A stretch of 46,988 nucleotides of DNA. It comes from a virus. The notes below the pieces were generated by a model. The model saw only the letters and a list, made by a program, of their open reading frames with translations, was not told the DNA's origin and did not search any database. Positions within the stretch are counted from its first letter, which is position 1; every line of letters starts with the position of its first letter. Positions 37,539 through 46,394 of this stretch are shown here, one piece after another. The stretch is from the IMG/VR virus record IMGVR_UViG_3300045747_000487, positions 1 through 46,988 of that record, one strand, 5' to 3'. Made by a program: the position numbers and the translations under genes.

Positions 37539-37589
37539 ATGGCTGATTATAAGCAACTCGCTGCTCAGCGCGACGCTGGCGCTCTGTAA
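37539..37589 (+). CDS. 16-codon open frame with strong ribosome binding site
   Basis: AAGGAGCATC precedes an ATG, and the frame MADYKQLAAQRDAGAL ends at TAA. It is too short for a folded protein. It could be the remains of a truncated gene, a leader peptide for the repetitive gene that starts at 37603, or an artefact of a frameshift. Confidence 0.4.
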   Translation: MADYKQLAAQRDAGAL

Positions 37590-37602
37590 GGGCTGAGCCG
37601 CC

Positions 37603-39837
37603 ATGCTGCTCGCGCTTCGTTCGCTGTATGAGGACACGACGCCACAGCTGTGGGCGTCGCCCTCGCAGGGCGCACAGGCAACACTAAACGGCGTCGCCGG
37701 TCCGATGGTGGTGTCGGCGCCGTCGGGTATAAGTGCCGGCGATCTGCTGCTGCTGTTCTATTGGGCAGAGGAGGGAAATTTCGGGTTCGCCACGGTAACG
37801 TGGCCGAGCGGTTGGACAGTATTGCAGGACGGTCTAACGGCAAGCGGCGCCGGTTTCGGTCGCGCCGCATTGTTGGCCAAGGTTGCGACGGGAAGCGAAC
37901 CGAGCACTTATTCGATTAGCTTCAGTCGCACTGTTCAGAATGCCGCATTCATTGCCCGATTTACTGGCAACAGCGCGACACCGATCGACGCGTCGAACCT
38001 GAACAATGCGTCGGCAACGAATCAGGCATACCCGCACACGCTTTCGAATACGGCGATTACAACGGCGGTCGCGCAAGAGTTAGTGTTGTGGTTCGGAATG
38101 ACCGAGGCGAACGGCGGTTCGCCAACATTCAGCGGACCCCCGGCGGGTTATACATCGATCGGTTCATTTGTCGATGGTTCTGGATTAGTTGCGGGGTTGG
38201 TGGCATGGAAGCAGCAAAACGTCGCGGGCAGTACCGGCAGCGTAAGCACCACGGCAACAAACGGGGCTAGCAACGGACAGTGGGAAGTTATCGCTGCAGC
38301 GTTCAAGCCTGCAGGCACGGGGCCAGTAGCCCACACATACTCGGGCAGCGGTACGTTGTCCATGGCGGGCGGCGCGGCGCTCGTGAAGAGCAAGGTGTTC
38401 ACCCCTGCGGGCGGGGTGACGTTCGCGTCCAGCGCCAGCGTGGCGAAGGGCAAGACGTACGCGCCCAGCGGCGGGCTCGCGTTCGCCAGCGCCGCAGCAA
38501 CGACGAAGGGCAAGTCATACACACCTACAGGCGGGCTCGCCTTCGCGGGCAGCGCCACGCTCGTGAAGAGCAAAGTGTACGCGCCCTCGGGCGGCATCGT
38601 CTTCGCTGGCGCGGCTACCACGTCCCTGTTCACGGGTTCGACCTCGCATAGCTACAGCGGCTCGGGCACGCTCACGTTCGCGGGTGCGACGCTCGTGGCG
38701 AAGGGTAAGGTCTACACGCCCACGGGTGGCTTGTCGCTAGCCGGAGCAGCCACGCCGTTGAAGGTGAAGGTCTACACGCCCACGGGTGGCTTGTCGCTAG
38801 CCGGAGCAGCCACGCCGTTGAAGGTGAAGGTCTACACGCCCAGCGGGGGGCTCGTGATATCGGGCGCTGCTGCGCTCGTGAAGAGCAAGGTGTTCACGCC
38901 CTCGGGCGGCATCGTCTTCTCGGGCGGTGCGACGTTGTTGAAGGTGAAGGTGTACAGCGGCTCGGGCACGCTCGCCTTCGCGGGTGCCGCCACGACCAGC
39001 ATGGGCGGCGCGTCGTCGCACAGTTACAGCGGCTCGGGCACACTCGCCTTCGCGGGCAGCGCCACGCTCGTGAAGTCGAAGGTGTATACACCCTCGGGCG
39101 GACTCGCGTTCAGCGGCGCTTTCGTCCACGCTCGCACGAAGGCGTACATAGCCGGGGGCACCCTCGCGATAGGCGGCGGGGCGGGATTGGCGAAAGCGAA
39201 GGCGTACATATGCACCGGGGGCATGCTATTTGCTGGCGCCGCGCAATTATCTAAGGGTAAGACATACAACCCTACAGGCGGACTCGCAATTGCCGGTTCT
39301 AGCGGCACCTCGCAAGGCGGGGCTAGTTCGCACCCTTACGTCGGTTCGGGCACCCTCGCGCTGTCCGGTTCCGCCGTACTCGTGAAGTCGAAGGTGTATA
39401 CACCCACGGGCGGACTCGCGTTCAGCGGCGCTTTCGTCCACGCACGCACGAAGGCGTACAGCGCCAGCGGTACGTTGGTCTTCGCGGGCGTGGCGGTGAC
39501 GGGCAAGACTTCCACCCGCGCATACGTGGGCTCGGGCTCACTGGCCTTTACCGGGGCAGCAGGACTCGCGAAGATACATGCCGTGACGGGGACGGGTGGC
39601 TTGTCGCTGTTCGGCTCCGCGCAATGGGCGAAGGTAAAGCGCTACATTGGCAGCGGCGGCATACTGCTACAAGGCAACGCCACCACGCAGTACATCCCCA
39701 TCAGCGCGGCTACGCTCCACAGCGGACCACGCTTCATTATCACACGCAACGGTGATCCACGCTCCTGGGTTGTGCGGACGGAGCGGAAGTGGATCGTGGA
39801 GTACCGGACGCGCAACTTTGAGGTGACCAATGAATAA
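37603..39837 (+). CDS. Repetitive beta-rich virion protein, likely tail fibre or decoration, 744 aa
   Basis: Residues 15-245 form one domain (AGDLLLLFYWAEEGNFGFATVTWPSGWTVLQDG, later SYSISFSR-like strands and AGLVAWKQQNVAG), resembling lectin-like modules found on phage surfaces. From residue 246 to about 690 runs a series of 18-20-residue repeats of the type 'Y-P-S-G-G-L-A-F-A-G-x-A-x-L-V-K-x-K-V', suggesting a long beta-solenoid or fibre shaft. The last 45 residues are charged. The N-terminal domain uses AT-rich codons (TTA, ATT, AAT) more than its neighbours. Its stop overlaps the next start by 8 bases. Confidence 0.75.
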   Translation: MLLALRSLYEDTTPQLWASPSQGAQATLNGVAGPMVVSAPSGISAGDLLLLFYWAEEGNFGFATVTWPSGWTVLQDGLTASGAGFGRAALLAKVATGSEPSTYSISFSRTVQNAAFIARFTGNSATPIDASNLNNASATNQAYPHTLSNTAITTAVAQELVLWFGMTEANGGSPTFSGPPAGYTSIGSFVDGSGLVAGLVAWKQQNVAGSTGSVSTTATNGASNGQWEVIAAAFKPAGTGPVAHTYSGSGTLSMAGGAALVKSKVFTPAGGVTFASSASVAKGKTYAPSGGLAFASAAATTKGKSYTPTGGLAFAGSATLVKSKVYAPSGGIVFAGAATTSLFTGSTSHSYSGSGTLTFAGATLVAKGKVYTPTGGLSLAGAATPLKVKVYTPTGGLSLAGAATPLKVKVYTPSGGLVISGAAALVKSKVFTPSGGIVFSGGATLLKVKVYSGSGTLAFAGAATTSMGGASSHSYSGSGTLAFAGSATLVKSKVYTPSGGLAFSGAFVHARTKAYIAGGTLAIGGGAGLAKAKAYICTGGMLFAGAAQLSKGKTYNPTGGLAIAGSSGTSQGGASSHPYVGSGTLALSGSAVLVKSKVYTPTGGLAFSGAFVHARTKAYSASGTLVFAGVAVTGKTSTRAYVGSGSLAFTGAAGLAKIHAVTGTGGLSLFGSAQWAKVKRYIGSGGILLQGNATTQYIPISAATLHSGPRFIITRNGDPRSWVVRTERKWIVEYRTRNFEVTNE
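38707..38826 (+). repeat. 60-bp tandem duplication within the fibre repeat array
   Basis: Two exact 60-base copies (38707-38766 and 38767-38826) encode one 20-residue repeat each. Elsewhere in the array more diverged copies occur, for example about 39060-39150 and 39380-39460. Exact copies point to recent expansion of the shaft. Confidence 0.88.
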
Positions 39838-40150
39838 ACGAATGCCCGCAATCGACCCTAGTGAAAGCGTGGTGCTCACGTTCGACTTCTCGGCAGAGTT
39901 GGCGACGGGCGAAACGCTCACGGGCATAGGGACTACGACAGTGAGCGTCTTCCTGGGCACGGACTCCACCCCGGCGTCGTTGCTGAACGGGACGCCCTCT
40001 GTGGACGTGACGGGGACGAAGGTGCTCGTGCCGGTGAAGGGACGCCCGACGGACGGGGTGGACTACGACGTGGCGCTCACGGCGGTGCCCACGAGCAACG
40101 TGAAGAAGGTTCTGGCAATGGGCTGTATCCTTCCTGTAAGGGTGGTGTGA
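39830..40150 (+). CDS. Small structural-region protein, 106 aa
   Basis: The pattern DPSESVVLTFDFSAELATGETLTGIGTTTVSVFLGTDSTPASLLNG is typical of a small beta-sandwich protein family found among phage head genes. A TGVDYDVALTAV-like strand pair follows. It may decorate the capsid or connect with the fibre protein before it. The exact role is unknown. Confidence 0.7.
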   Translation: MNKRMPAIDPSESVVLTFDFSAELATGETLTGIGTTTVSVFLGTDSTPASLLNGTPSVDVTGTKVLVPVKGRPTDGVDYDVALTAVPTSNVKKVLAMGCILPVRVV

Positions 40151-40151
40151 G

Positions 40152-41663
40152 ATGGGTGATCGAGCAAACAACGCGGGCACGCCCGTCGAAACGAGTGTGG
40201 TGGCGCGCGTGGCGCAAGGCGTGCGGTACATCGTCAGCGGGGTCACGCCCAACGCGTGGTTCGGCCCAGCGCAGCCGCTCCAGCCGGTAGCGCAGGAGCA
40301 AGCCGCCGGGCGGCGCTTCGACTTCCCCACAGGCGTCAACACGCGCTTCACCCCGCGCCAGACGGAGCAGGTGCCCTTCTGGATGCTGCGTGCGCTCGCT
40401 GACAACTGCGACATCCTGCGTACGGTGATCGAAACGCGCAAGGACCAGCTGGAGGGTTACGACTGGGAAATTGTCCCGAAGGACGGCAAGCCCGAAAACC
40501 CGGCACTGTGCGCGCAGGTGGTGGACTTCCTGCTACAGCCAACGCCCGAGTACGACTGGAGCCAGTGGCTGCGCATGTTGCTCGAAGACCTCTTTGTGCT
40601 CGACGCGGTGGCGGTGTATCCGCGCTTCACGCGCGACGGTTCGCCCTACGCGCTGGAGTTGCTCGACGCCGCGACGATCATGCGTGTTGTGGATGACAGC
40701 GGGCGCACACCCTTGGCGCCGTCCCCGGCGTACCAACAAGTGCTCCACGGCGTACCCGCAGCGGACTATTCCACGGATGATCTCGTGTACATCGTGCGTA
40801 ACCCGCGCACGCACAAGATGTACGGGTATGGCCCTGTGGAGCAGGTGATCACCATAGTCAACGTCGCCATCCGACGCACAGTGAGCCAGCTGCAATACTT
40901 CACGGAAGGCAACATCCCCGAAGCGCTCGCTGCGCTGCCCGACGCGTGGAACCTCGATCAGATTCGGGAGTTTCAGGTGTACTGGGACACGATGATGGAG
41001 GGCAACACCGCCCAGCGCCGCCACATGAAGTTTGTTCCGTTCGACGCCACAAAGATCAAGGAAATACGCACAGGCGATAGCCTGAAGGACTCGTTTGACG
41101 AATGGATCGCGCGCGTGGTGTGTTTCGCCTTTTCGATCCCGCCCACCCCGTTCGTGAAGGAAACGAACAGGGCGCAGTCGGAGCAACTCAGCAAACAAGC
41201 GAAGCAAGAAGGCTTGTTGCCGTGGATGAAGTTTCTGAAGCGGCGCATCGACAACCTGCTGCATCGCATGGGTGTGGAGGGTGTGGAGTTCAGATGGAAG
41301 CTGGACGAAACGGTGGACTTGCTCGTACAGGCGCAGGTCGATCAGATATACATCGAGTGCGAAGTGGTCACGGCGGACGAGGTACGCACAGACCGCTTCG
41401 ACCGCCAACCAATGACCCCCGAGGAGCGCGCCGCCGCGTTCCCCGTACCGCCGCCCCCGGTGGCCGCAGCGCCAGGAGCGCCCCGCAACGGCGCGGCGAA
41501 CCCACAGCCAGGAGAATCCCCAGAGGCGTTCCAGCAGAAGTATTTCAAGATCGACATCGCACAGCCCAAGATCGTCGTTGCGCCGAACATCAACCTAGGC
41601 GACACCAACGTCACCGTGCCGATGCCCGACGTACACGTCACAGTGGATGATGGCGATGCGTAA
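40152..41663 (+). CDS. Portal protein, 503 aa
   Basis: The protein forms the DNA channel at one capsid vertex. FWMLRALADNCDILRTVIETRKDQLEGYDWEIVP near residue 80 and LDAATIMRVVDD, YGYGPVEQVITIVNVAIRRTVSQLQYFTEGNIPEALAALP (about 220-260) match the portal clip and stem region of many siphophages. A conserved AFSIPPTPFVKETNRAQSEQ follows. The C-terminus is Pro/Ala-rich. Position after the terminase and before the MuF-like gene is standard. Confidence 0.92.
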   Translation: MGDRANNAGTPVETSVVARVAQGVRYIVSGVTPNAWFGPAQPLQPVAQEQAAGRRFDFPTGVNTRFTPRQTEQVPFWMLRALADNCDILRTVIETRKDQLEGYDWEIVPKDGKPENPALCAQVVDFLLQPTPEYDWSQWLRMLLEDLFVLDAVAVYPRFTRDGSPYALELLDAATIMRVVDDSGRTPLAPSPAYQQVLHGVPAADYSTDDLVYIVRNPRTHKMYGYGPVEQVITIVNVAIRRTVSQLQYFTEGNIPEALAALPDAWNLDQIREFQVYWDTMMEGNTAQRRHMKFVPFDATKIKEIRTGDSLKDSFDEWIARVVCFAFSIPPTPFVKETNRAQSEQLSKQAKQEGLLPWMKFLKRRIDNLLHRMGVEGVEFRWKLDETVDLLVQAQVDQIYIECEVVTADEVRTDRFDRQPMTPEERAAAFPVPPPPVAAAPGAPRNGAANPQPGESPEAFQQKYFKIDIAQPKIVVAPNINLGDTNVTVPMPDVHVTVDDGDA

Positions 41664-42600
41664 AGTTTCTGTGTACTTCGGACGCATCGCCGAAGCCCCG
41701 TGTAGCTGCTACAGCGCGCTCCTGAAGGGGCGCAAGAGCGGCAAGCGTAAGCGCACGAAAACTATCGGCGCACCCGAGTATGTGGCGCACCTCGCAGTCG
41801 TTGCGGCGAAGCCAGCAGTGGCGCTCGGGAAGCTGATGCGCCGGGAGGCGAAGCGCGTGGCCGAGGAGATCACCAAGAAACTGGACATGGACAAGTTGCG
41901 CAAAGGGACGTTGACCGAGGCGCAGATCGATCAGATCATCAAACACCTGTCCTTCAAGGACTTCGACGATGACGCGATGACGCTCCTGCGCGAAGCGTTG
42001 CGCAACGAGTTCATCGACATCGCCAAGGACTCCGCCGTGGGCGTGGGCAGTGCGTTGGACGGCGTAGCGCTCGACCAGGTGTCCCAAGAGGCGCTCGCCT
42101 GGGCTCGTGAGCGTTCGGCGTACCTCGTGGGGAAGAAGGTGTTGGATGACGGCTCCGTGGTGGACAACCCCAACGCCGCATACTCCATCAGCGAAGAGAT
42201 GCGCAACGGACTCCGCAACACGGTGTCGGACGGTTTAGAAGAGGGGCTGTCGCCACAGGCGCTCGCTGGTGAAATACGAGACGGCTACGCCTTCAGCAAG
42301 GAGCGCGCCACGACCATCGCCCGAACTGAGCTTGCCTTCGCCCATACCAACGGTAATATAGCCGGGTGGGATGCCAGCGGCGTGGTGGAGGGCAAAGAGT
42401 CAATTCTGGGTTCTGAACACGATATGGATGACGACTGTAACGACAACGCCGATGCTGGCGTGTTGAAGCTGGATGAGGACTTCCCCAGCGGAGACATCGG
42501 ACCGCCGTATCATCCGAATTGTGTATGTGCCCTGCTACCTGTCGTGATGGACGAACAGCCAGCAGATCAACCCGAGGTGCCTGTTGGTGCCGATGAATGA
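41647..42600 (+). CDS. MuF/SPP1 gp7-like head morphogenesis protein, 317 aa
   Basis: It overlaps the portal by 17 bases, with several possible ATG starts (41647, 41650, 41656). The N-terminal half is helical. The minor head domain is marked by EEMRNGLRNTVSDGLEEGLSPQALAGEIRDGYAFSKERATTIARTELAFAHTNGNIAGW and by the closing DIGPPYHPNCVCALLPV, whose His-Pro-Asn-Cys is diagnostic. MuF proteins help head assembly and may be injected with DNA. Confidence 0.9.
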   Translation: MMAMRKVSVYFGRIAEAPCSCYSALLKGRKSGKRKRTKTIGAPEYVAHLAVVAAKPAVALGKLMRREAKRVAEEITKKLDMDKLRKGTLTEAQIDQIIKHLSFKDFDDDAMTLLREALRNEFIDIAKDSAVGVGSALDGVALDQVSQEALAWARERSAYLVGKKVLDDGSVVDNPNAAYSISEEMRNGLRNTVSDGLEEGLSPQALAGEIRDGYAFSKERATTIARTELAFAHTNGNIAGWDASGVVEGKESILGSEHDMDDDCNDNADAGVLKLDEDFPSGDIGPPYHPNCVCALLPVVMDEQPADQPEVPVGADE

Positions 42601-42611
42601 AAGGAAGTACC

Positions 42612-42842
42612 ATGAGCAACAAGACAATTCTCCGCGCACCCGCAGGCATGCAGCGCATCTACATGTCCACGGGCTTGTTCAAGGACGTAGCCGCTGACGG
42701 CACCGTGGAAGCCGACCACGTGTCGGAGCACCTGGCGCTGGTTGCCATCGGCTGCGAGCCGGTGGAAGAAGCCGTGACCGAAGAAGCTGCGCCCGAAGTC
42801 GTGGCCAGCGATCCGGAAGCGCCGAAGTCCAAGAAGCAATAA
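42612..42842 (+). CDS. Small head-region protein, 76 aa
   Basis: ATG at 42612 after AAGGAAG. The N-terminus (LRAPAGMQRIYMSTGLFKDVAADGTVEADHV) is strand-like; the C-terminus is acidic, ending EAPKSKKQ. A similar small protein is encoded at 46209-46382. The role is unknown. Confidence 0.6.
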   Translation: MSNKTILRAPAGMQRIYMSTGLFKDVAADGTVEADHVSEHLALVAIGCEPVEEAVTEEAAPEVVASDPEAPKSKKQ

Positions 42843-42872
42843 CCCACACGCGCCCCCACAGGAGCCACGCAC

Positions 42873-44549
42873 ATGAAGACCCCGCAAATGTTTGCGCAGA
42901 TCACAAAGGTGGACGAAGCCTCGCGCACCGTCACCGCTCGCGCTGCGCAGGAAGTGCCGGACTTGTCCGGCGAGATCATGGATTACGCCACCACGAAGCC
43001 GTACTTTGAAGAGTGGAGCCGCGAGACCGCCGCCGCCAGCGCGGGCAAGTCCCTCGGCAACATCCGTTCGATGCACACGAACATAGCCGCCGGGAAGGCC
43101 ATCGGCATCGAGTTCAACGACGCTGAGAGCGCGATTGACCTGAAGTTCAAGGTGGTGGACGATCAGGAGTGGACAAAGGTTCTTGAAGGCGTATACACCG
43201 GCCTGTCGATGGGCGGAACGTACGTGAAGCAGTGGCAGGACGCCACCAACCCGGAGCTGACCCGCTATACCGCCAACCCGCACGAAGTGTCGCTGGTAGA
43301 CAAACCGTGCATACCCACAGCGTTGTTCTTCGACGTACACAAGGCAGACGGCTCCACGCTGCGCAAGTCCTTCGCGCTGAAGGACGTTGCCCCGCAGCCG
43401 GAAGACACGTTGGAAGCCGCTGCGGAGCTGAGTGTAGAGAAGGTGGTTGCGGTCGAAGCGCCAGCCGTCGAAGCGCCAGCCGTCGAAGCGCCAGCCGTCG
43501 AAGAAACCCCCGTGGAGAAGAACATCACAGGCACGCCCGAAGAAGTGGGTGCGTTGCTCGACATGATCACCACCAGCGGACTGGATGCGAAGGCGACCAC
43601 CGACACCCTGGGCAAAGCGTTGCGCTGGGACTCGTACAGCAAGGTGACCTTTGCGGACGAAGCCGCCAAGCGCTTCCCGCTGGACACGACGGCACAGGTG
43701 AAGGCGGCGATGTACCACATTGACACGGACGCCGCGAAAGCCGCATACACGGACGCCGATGCATACGCCAAGGTGCGCGAGACGATTGCCGCAGCCTACG
43801 CCGCGAAGGTCGGAGAAGCCGCGCCCGAAGTCGGCAAGGCAGCGAAGCCCGAGTTGCAGAAAAGCTTCTATGTAATCGAAGACCTCGCACGCGTGACGCA
43901 GAGTCTCGTGTGGATGTTGCCGACGCTGGAGTGGGAAGCGGACTTGCTCGGTGGTGACGCAGAAACGCTCTCAGATGCCTTCCGCACCGCCACCCTGGCC
44001 ATAGCCACATTGGTGTCGCAGTTCGCGGCACTGGAGGCAGCGGCGTTGACCGGAGAGCCAGACGCCGACAATGGGCCGGGGGCGCTCATGGCGCTTTCCG
44101 CTTCGGCGGGCGATCTCGTGAAGGCGGCGAAGTCTCCGACGGAGAAGGGACTGCAGAAGATGCACGACATGTGTGCGAAGCTGGGTGCGAAGTGCGCCGC
44201 CGGGGACGCGGAGAAGGTAGCCGAAGTCGAGCTGGAGAAAGCCGCAGCACCCGAGATGGACAAGCACACCCACGGCGCGGACGTGGAGAAGCTGATGGGC
44301 GATAACGCGGCGCTGGCGAAGCGACTGGATGAGTTGGCGGCGTCCTTCGCGAAGTTGTCGAAGGAGCCGGTGCCCACACGCGTCGTACTGAAAGCCGTAC
44401 CGCGCACTGCTGACGTCGTGTCGGATACGCAGCAACCGAATACGCATGTTGAACCCGTGAAGGCGGACACCTCGGGAGTCAACGCGGTAGCAACAGCAAT
44501 CAAAGGTGTCCACCTCGGTGGGGGTGCCCCACTGCTGTCGAAGATGTAA
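42873..44549 (+). CDS. Prohead protease fused to scaffold-like domain, 558 aa
   Basis: The N-terminal 165 residues match phage prohead proteases: DLSGEIMDYATTKPYFEEWS, the probable catalytic His in IRSMHTN, the probable nucleophile Ser in YTGLSMGGTY, and NPHEVSLVDKPCIPTALF. After a Pro/Glu linker with three VEAPA repeats, a long helical, Lys/Glu/Ala-rich region (about 200-480) resembles a scaffold. The last 75 residues are a coiled stretch. Such fusions act as the internal scaffold and cleave themselves and the capsid protein during maturation. Confidence 0.85.
   Translation: MKTPQMFAQITKVDEASRTVTARAAQEVPDLSGEIMDYATTKPYFEEWSRETAAASAGKSLGNIRSMHTNIAAGKAIGIEFNDAESAIDLKFKVVDDQEWTKVLEGVYTGLSMGGTYVKQWQDATNPELTRYTANPHEVSLVDKPCIPTALFFDVHKADGSTLRKSFALKDVAPQPEDTLEAAAELSVEKVVAVEAPAVEAPAVEAPAVEETPVEKNITGTPEEVGALLDMITTSGLDAKATTDTLGKALRWDSYSKVTFADEAAKRFPLDTTAQVKAAMYHIDTDAAKAAYTDADAYAKVRETIAAAYAAKVGEAAPEVGKAAKPELQKSFYVIEDLARVTQSLVWMLPTLEWEADLLGGDAETLSDAFRTATLAIATLVSQFAALEAAALTGEPDADNGPGALMALSASAGDLVKAAKSPTEKGLQKMHDMCAKLGAKCAAGDAEKVAEVELEKAAAPEMDKHTHGADVEKLMGDNAALAKRLDELAASFAKLSKEPVPTRVVLKAVPRTADVVSDTQQPNTHVEPVKADTSGVNAVATAIKGVHLGGGAPLLSKM
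43452..43496 (+). repeat. 15-bp tandem repeat, 3 copies (VEAPA)
   Basis: GTCGAAGCGCCAGCC is repeated three times in frame in the linker between the protease and scaffold parts. Confidence 0.9.
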
Positions 44550-44592
44550 CCCCACAACCAACCGCCATACACTCTCATACGAGGATTAACAA

Positions 44593-46086
44593 ATGGATGC
44601 GAATCAAGTGCAACAAACCATCGCGCTGAGTACCGCGATGAAGCTGGCCCAGAAGACGGGCAACCCCGAGTTGGCGAAGGCTTTCGCGCAGAACGCCAGC
44701 GCTGTCAGCGGCATCACCGCATACGACCTTGAAGGCCCAGCAAAGCTGCTGTACCCGGTGATCACACCGCTCCGCAACGCCATTCCCCGCGTGTCGGGTA
44801 AGGGCGGCATTCAAGCCAACTGGCGCGCCATCACCGGCATCAACACCGGGCGCGTGAGCGTCGGTGTGGGTCAAGGCAACCGCTCGGGCGTCACCGCCAC
44901 CACCACGAAGGACTACACGGCAGCGTACAAGACGCTGGGCTTGGAAGACTACGCGACGTTTGAAGCTGACCTGGCCGCGCAAGGCTTCGATGACGTGAAG
45001 GCGCTGACTGTCGAAGGTCTGCTGCGTTCGCTGATGATCGGTGAAGAGCAAGTCCTGTTGGGCGGCAACTCCACGCTCGCGCTCGGCACCACAGCCACTC
45101 CCTCGCTTTCGACCAGCACCACCGGCGGCGCTCTTGCTGCCGCGACCTACAGCGTCATCTGCGTTGCGTTGACGCTGGATGGTTACCTGAACAGCTCGGT
45201 GACGGGCGGCGTGACGGGTGCTGTTGTGCGTACGAACAGCGACGGCTCCAGCGACTCCTATGGCGGCGGTGCTGCTCAGAAGTCCGCTGCAGGTTCGCAG
45301 GTCACCACAGGCTCCACCAGCACGATCAGCGGCACCGTGGCGGTGAAGACGGGCGCTGTTGCCTACGCCTGGTATTGGGGCACTGCCGGCAACGAACTGT
45401 TGGGCGCGGTTACCACCATCAACTCGGTGGTCATCTCCGCCGCAGCCACGGGTACGCAGAACGCTTCTGCGCTCACCGGCGACAACAGCCAGAACGCCCT
45501 TGTGCACGACGGTCTTATCTCGATGTGCTCGCAAGGCGGCTCGGGTAGCTACATCACCAACCTCGCCACTGGCACCGCCGGCACGGGTACGCCGCTGACC
45601 AGCGACAGCGCTGGCGGCATCGTCGAGATCGATGTTGCGCTGAAGTCCTTCTGGGACAACTACCGCCTCACCCCAGACACCATCTGGGTGAACGCGCAGG
45701 AAGCCCTGAACATCAGCAAGAAGATCGTCACCGGCGGTACCAACGCCGCGCAACGCTTCGTGTTCAACAGCGAGCAAGGCGTGTTGGCGGGCGGCATCAT
45801 GGTCCGTTCGTACCTGAACCGCTTCAGCATCACCGGCGCGGCTGAAATCCCAATCCGCATCCACCCGAACCTTCCGCCGGGCACGATCCTGTTCACGACC
45901 ACTCAGCTGCCGTACCCGCTGAGCAACGTGGCCAATGTGCTCCAGGTTCGCGAACGCCGTTCGTATTATCAGATCGAATGGCCGATGCGCAGCCGTAAGT
46001 ACGAGTACGGCGTGTATGTGGACCAGGTGCTGCAGAACTACTTCCCGCCCGCCTTCGGTCTGATCACCAACATCGCCAACGGCTAA
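44593..46086 (+). CDS. Major capsid protein, HK97-type with inserted domain, 497 aa
   Basis: The N-arm and E-loop region (LLYPVITPLRNAIPRVSGKGGIQANWRAITGIN, residues 53-85) and the closing VLQVRERRSYYQIEWPMRSRKYEYGVYVDQVLQNYFPPAFGLITNI (about 450-495) suit an HK97-fold capsid. DTIWVNAQEALNISKKIV and PIRIHPNLPPGTILF are also characteristic. Between about residues 158 and 285 there is a Ser/Thr/Gly-rich, beta-strand insertion (TYSVICVALTLDGYLNSSVTGG, SGTVAVKTGAVAYAWYWGTAGN), compatible with an Ig-like domain exposed on the capsid. RBS CGAGGA precedes the ATG. Confidence 0.9.
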   Translation: MDANQVQQTIALSTAMKLAQKTGNPELAKAFAQNASAVSGITAYDLEGPAKLLYPVITPLRNAIPRVSGKGGIQANWRAITGINTGRVSVGVGQGNRSGVTATTTKDYTAAYKTLGLEDYATFEADLAAQGFDDVKALTVEGLLRSLMIGEEQVLLGGNSTLALGTTATPSLSTSTTGGALAAATYSVICVALTLDGYLNSSVTGGVTGAVVRTNSDGSSDSYGGGAAQKSAAGSQVTTGSTSTISGTVAVKTGAVAYAWYWGTAGNELLGAVTTINSVVISAAATGTQNASALTGDNSQNALVHDGLISMCSQGGSGSYITNLATGTAGTGTPLTSDSAGGIVEIDVALKSFWDNYRLTPDTIWVNAQEALNISKKIVTGGTNAAQRFVFNSEQGVLAGGIMVRSYLNRFSITGAAEIPIRIHPNLPPGTILFTTTQLPYPLSNVANVLQVRERRSYYQIEWPMRSRKYEYGVYVDQVLQNYFPPAFGLITNIANG

Positions 46087-46101
46087 CTGGTTGTCGAGGT
46101 A

Positions 46102-46133
46102 CTCGCCACGGGGCGTCTCCTCCCTGTGGCGAG
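46102..46133 (+). terminator. Hairpin after the major capsid gene
   Basis: CTCGCCACGGGG pairs with CCCTGTGGCGAG (12 bp, one G-U pair) around an 8-base loop, followed by CTTTC. The T tract is short, so it probably stops part of the transcripts and keeps capsid mRNA more abundant than that of the connector genes. Confidence 0.65.
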
Positions 46134-46208
46134 CTTTCAGGGCGCGGCGCAAGCCGTGTTTACCGCGTGGAGGGAAACCACCACGCGGCTTTTTGAAGGA
46201 AGAACAAA

Positions 46209-46382
46209 ATGAAGATGCAACACCCTGAGCAGATCGAAACGAGCGTCAGCGTCAACGGCATCACACTGTCTTCGGACAAGCGCGGCGTCGTGGACGTACC
46301 CGAGCACCACGTGGAGGATATGAAGTCACACGGCTTCGTTGTCTTCACCGCAGAGCAAGACAAGCAGCAACAACGTCGGTAA
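46209..46382 (+). CDS. Small head-region protein, 57 aa
   Basis: ATG at 46209 follows GAAGGAAGAAC; the stop TAA is at 46380-46382. The sequence HPEQIETSVSVNGITLSSDKRGVVDVPEHHVEDMKSHGFVVF is a compact beta-alpha unit with a Gln-rich end. Short proteins of this kind are often found between capsid and connector genes. The function is unknown. Confidence 0.6.
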   Translation: MKMQHPEQIETSVSVNGITLSSDKRGVVDVPEHHVEDMKSHGFVVFTAEQDKQQQRR

Positions 46383-46394
46383 TTGGAGCAGGTC

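Noticed and set aside
44575-46152. A 525-codon open frame antisense to the capsid gene
   Set aside because: It is a shadow frame of GC-rich coding DNA; the plus-strand frame has clear capsid motifs.
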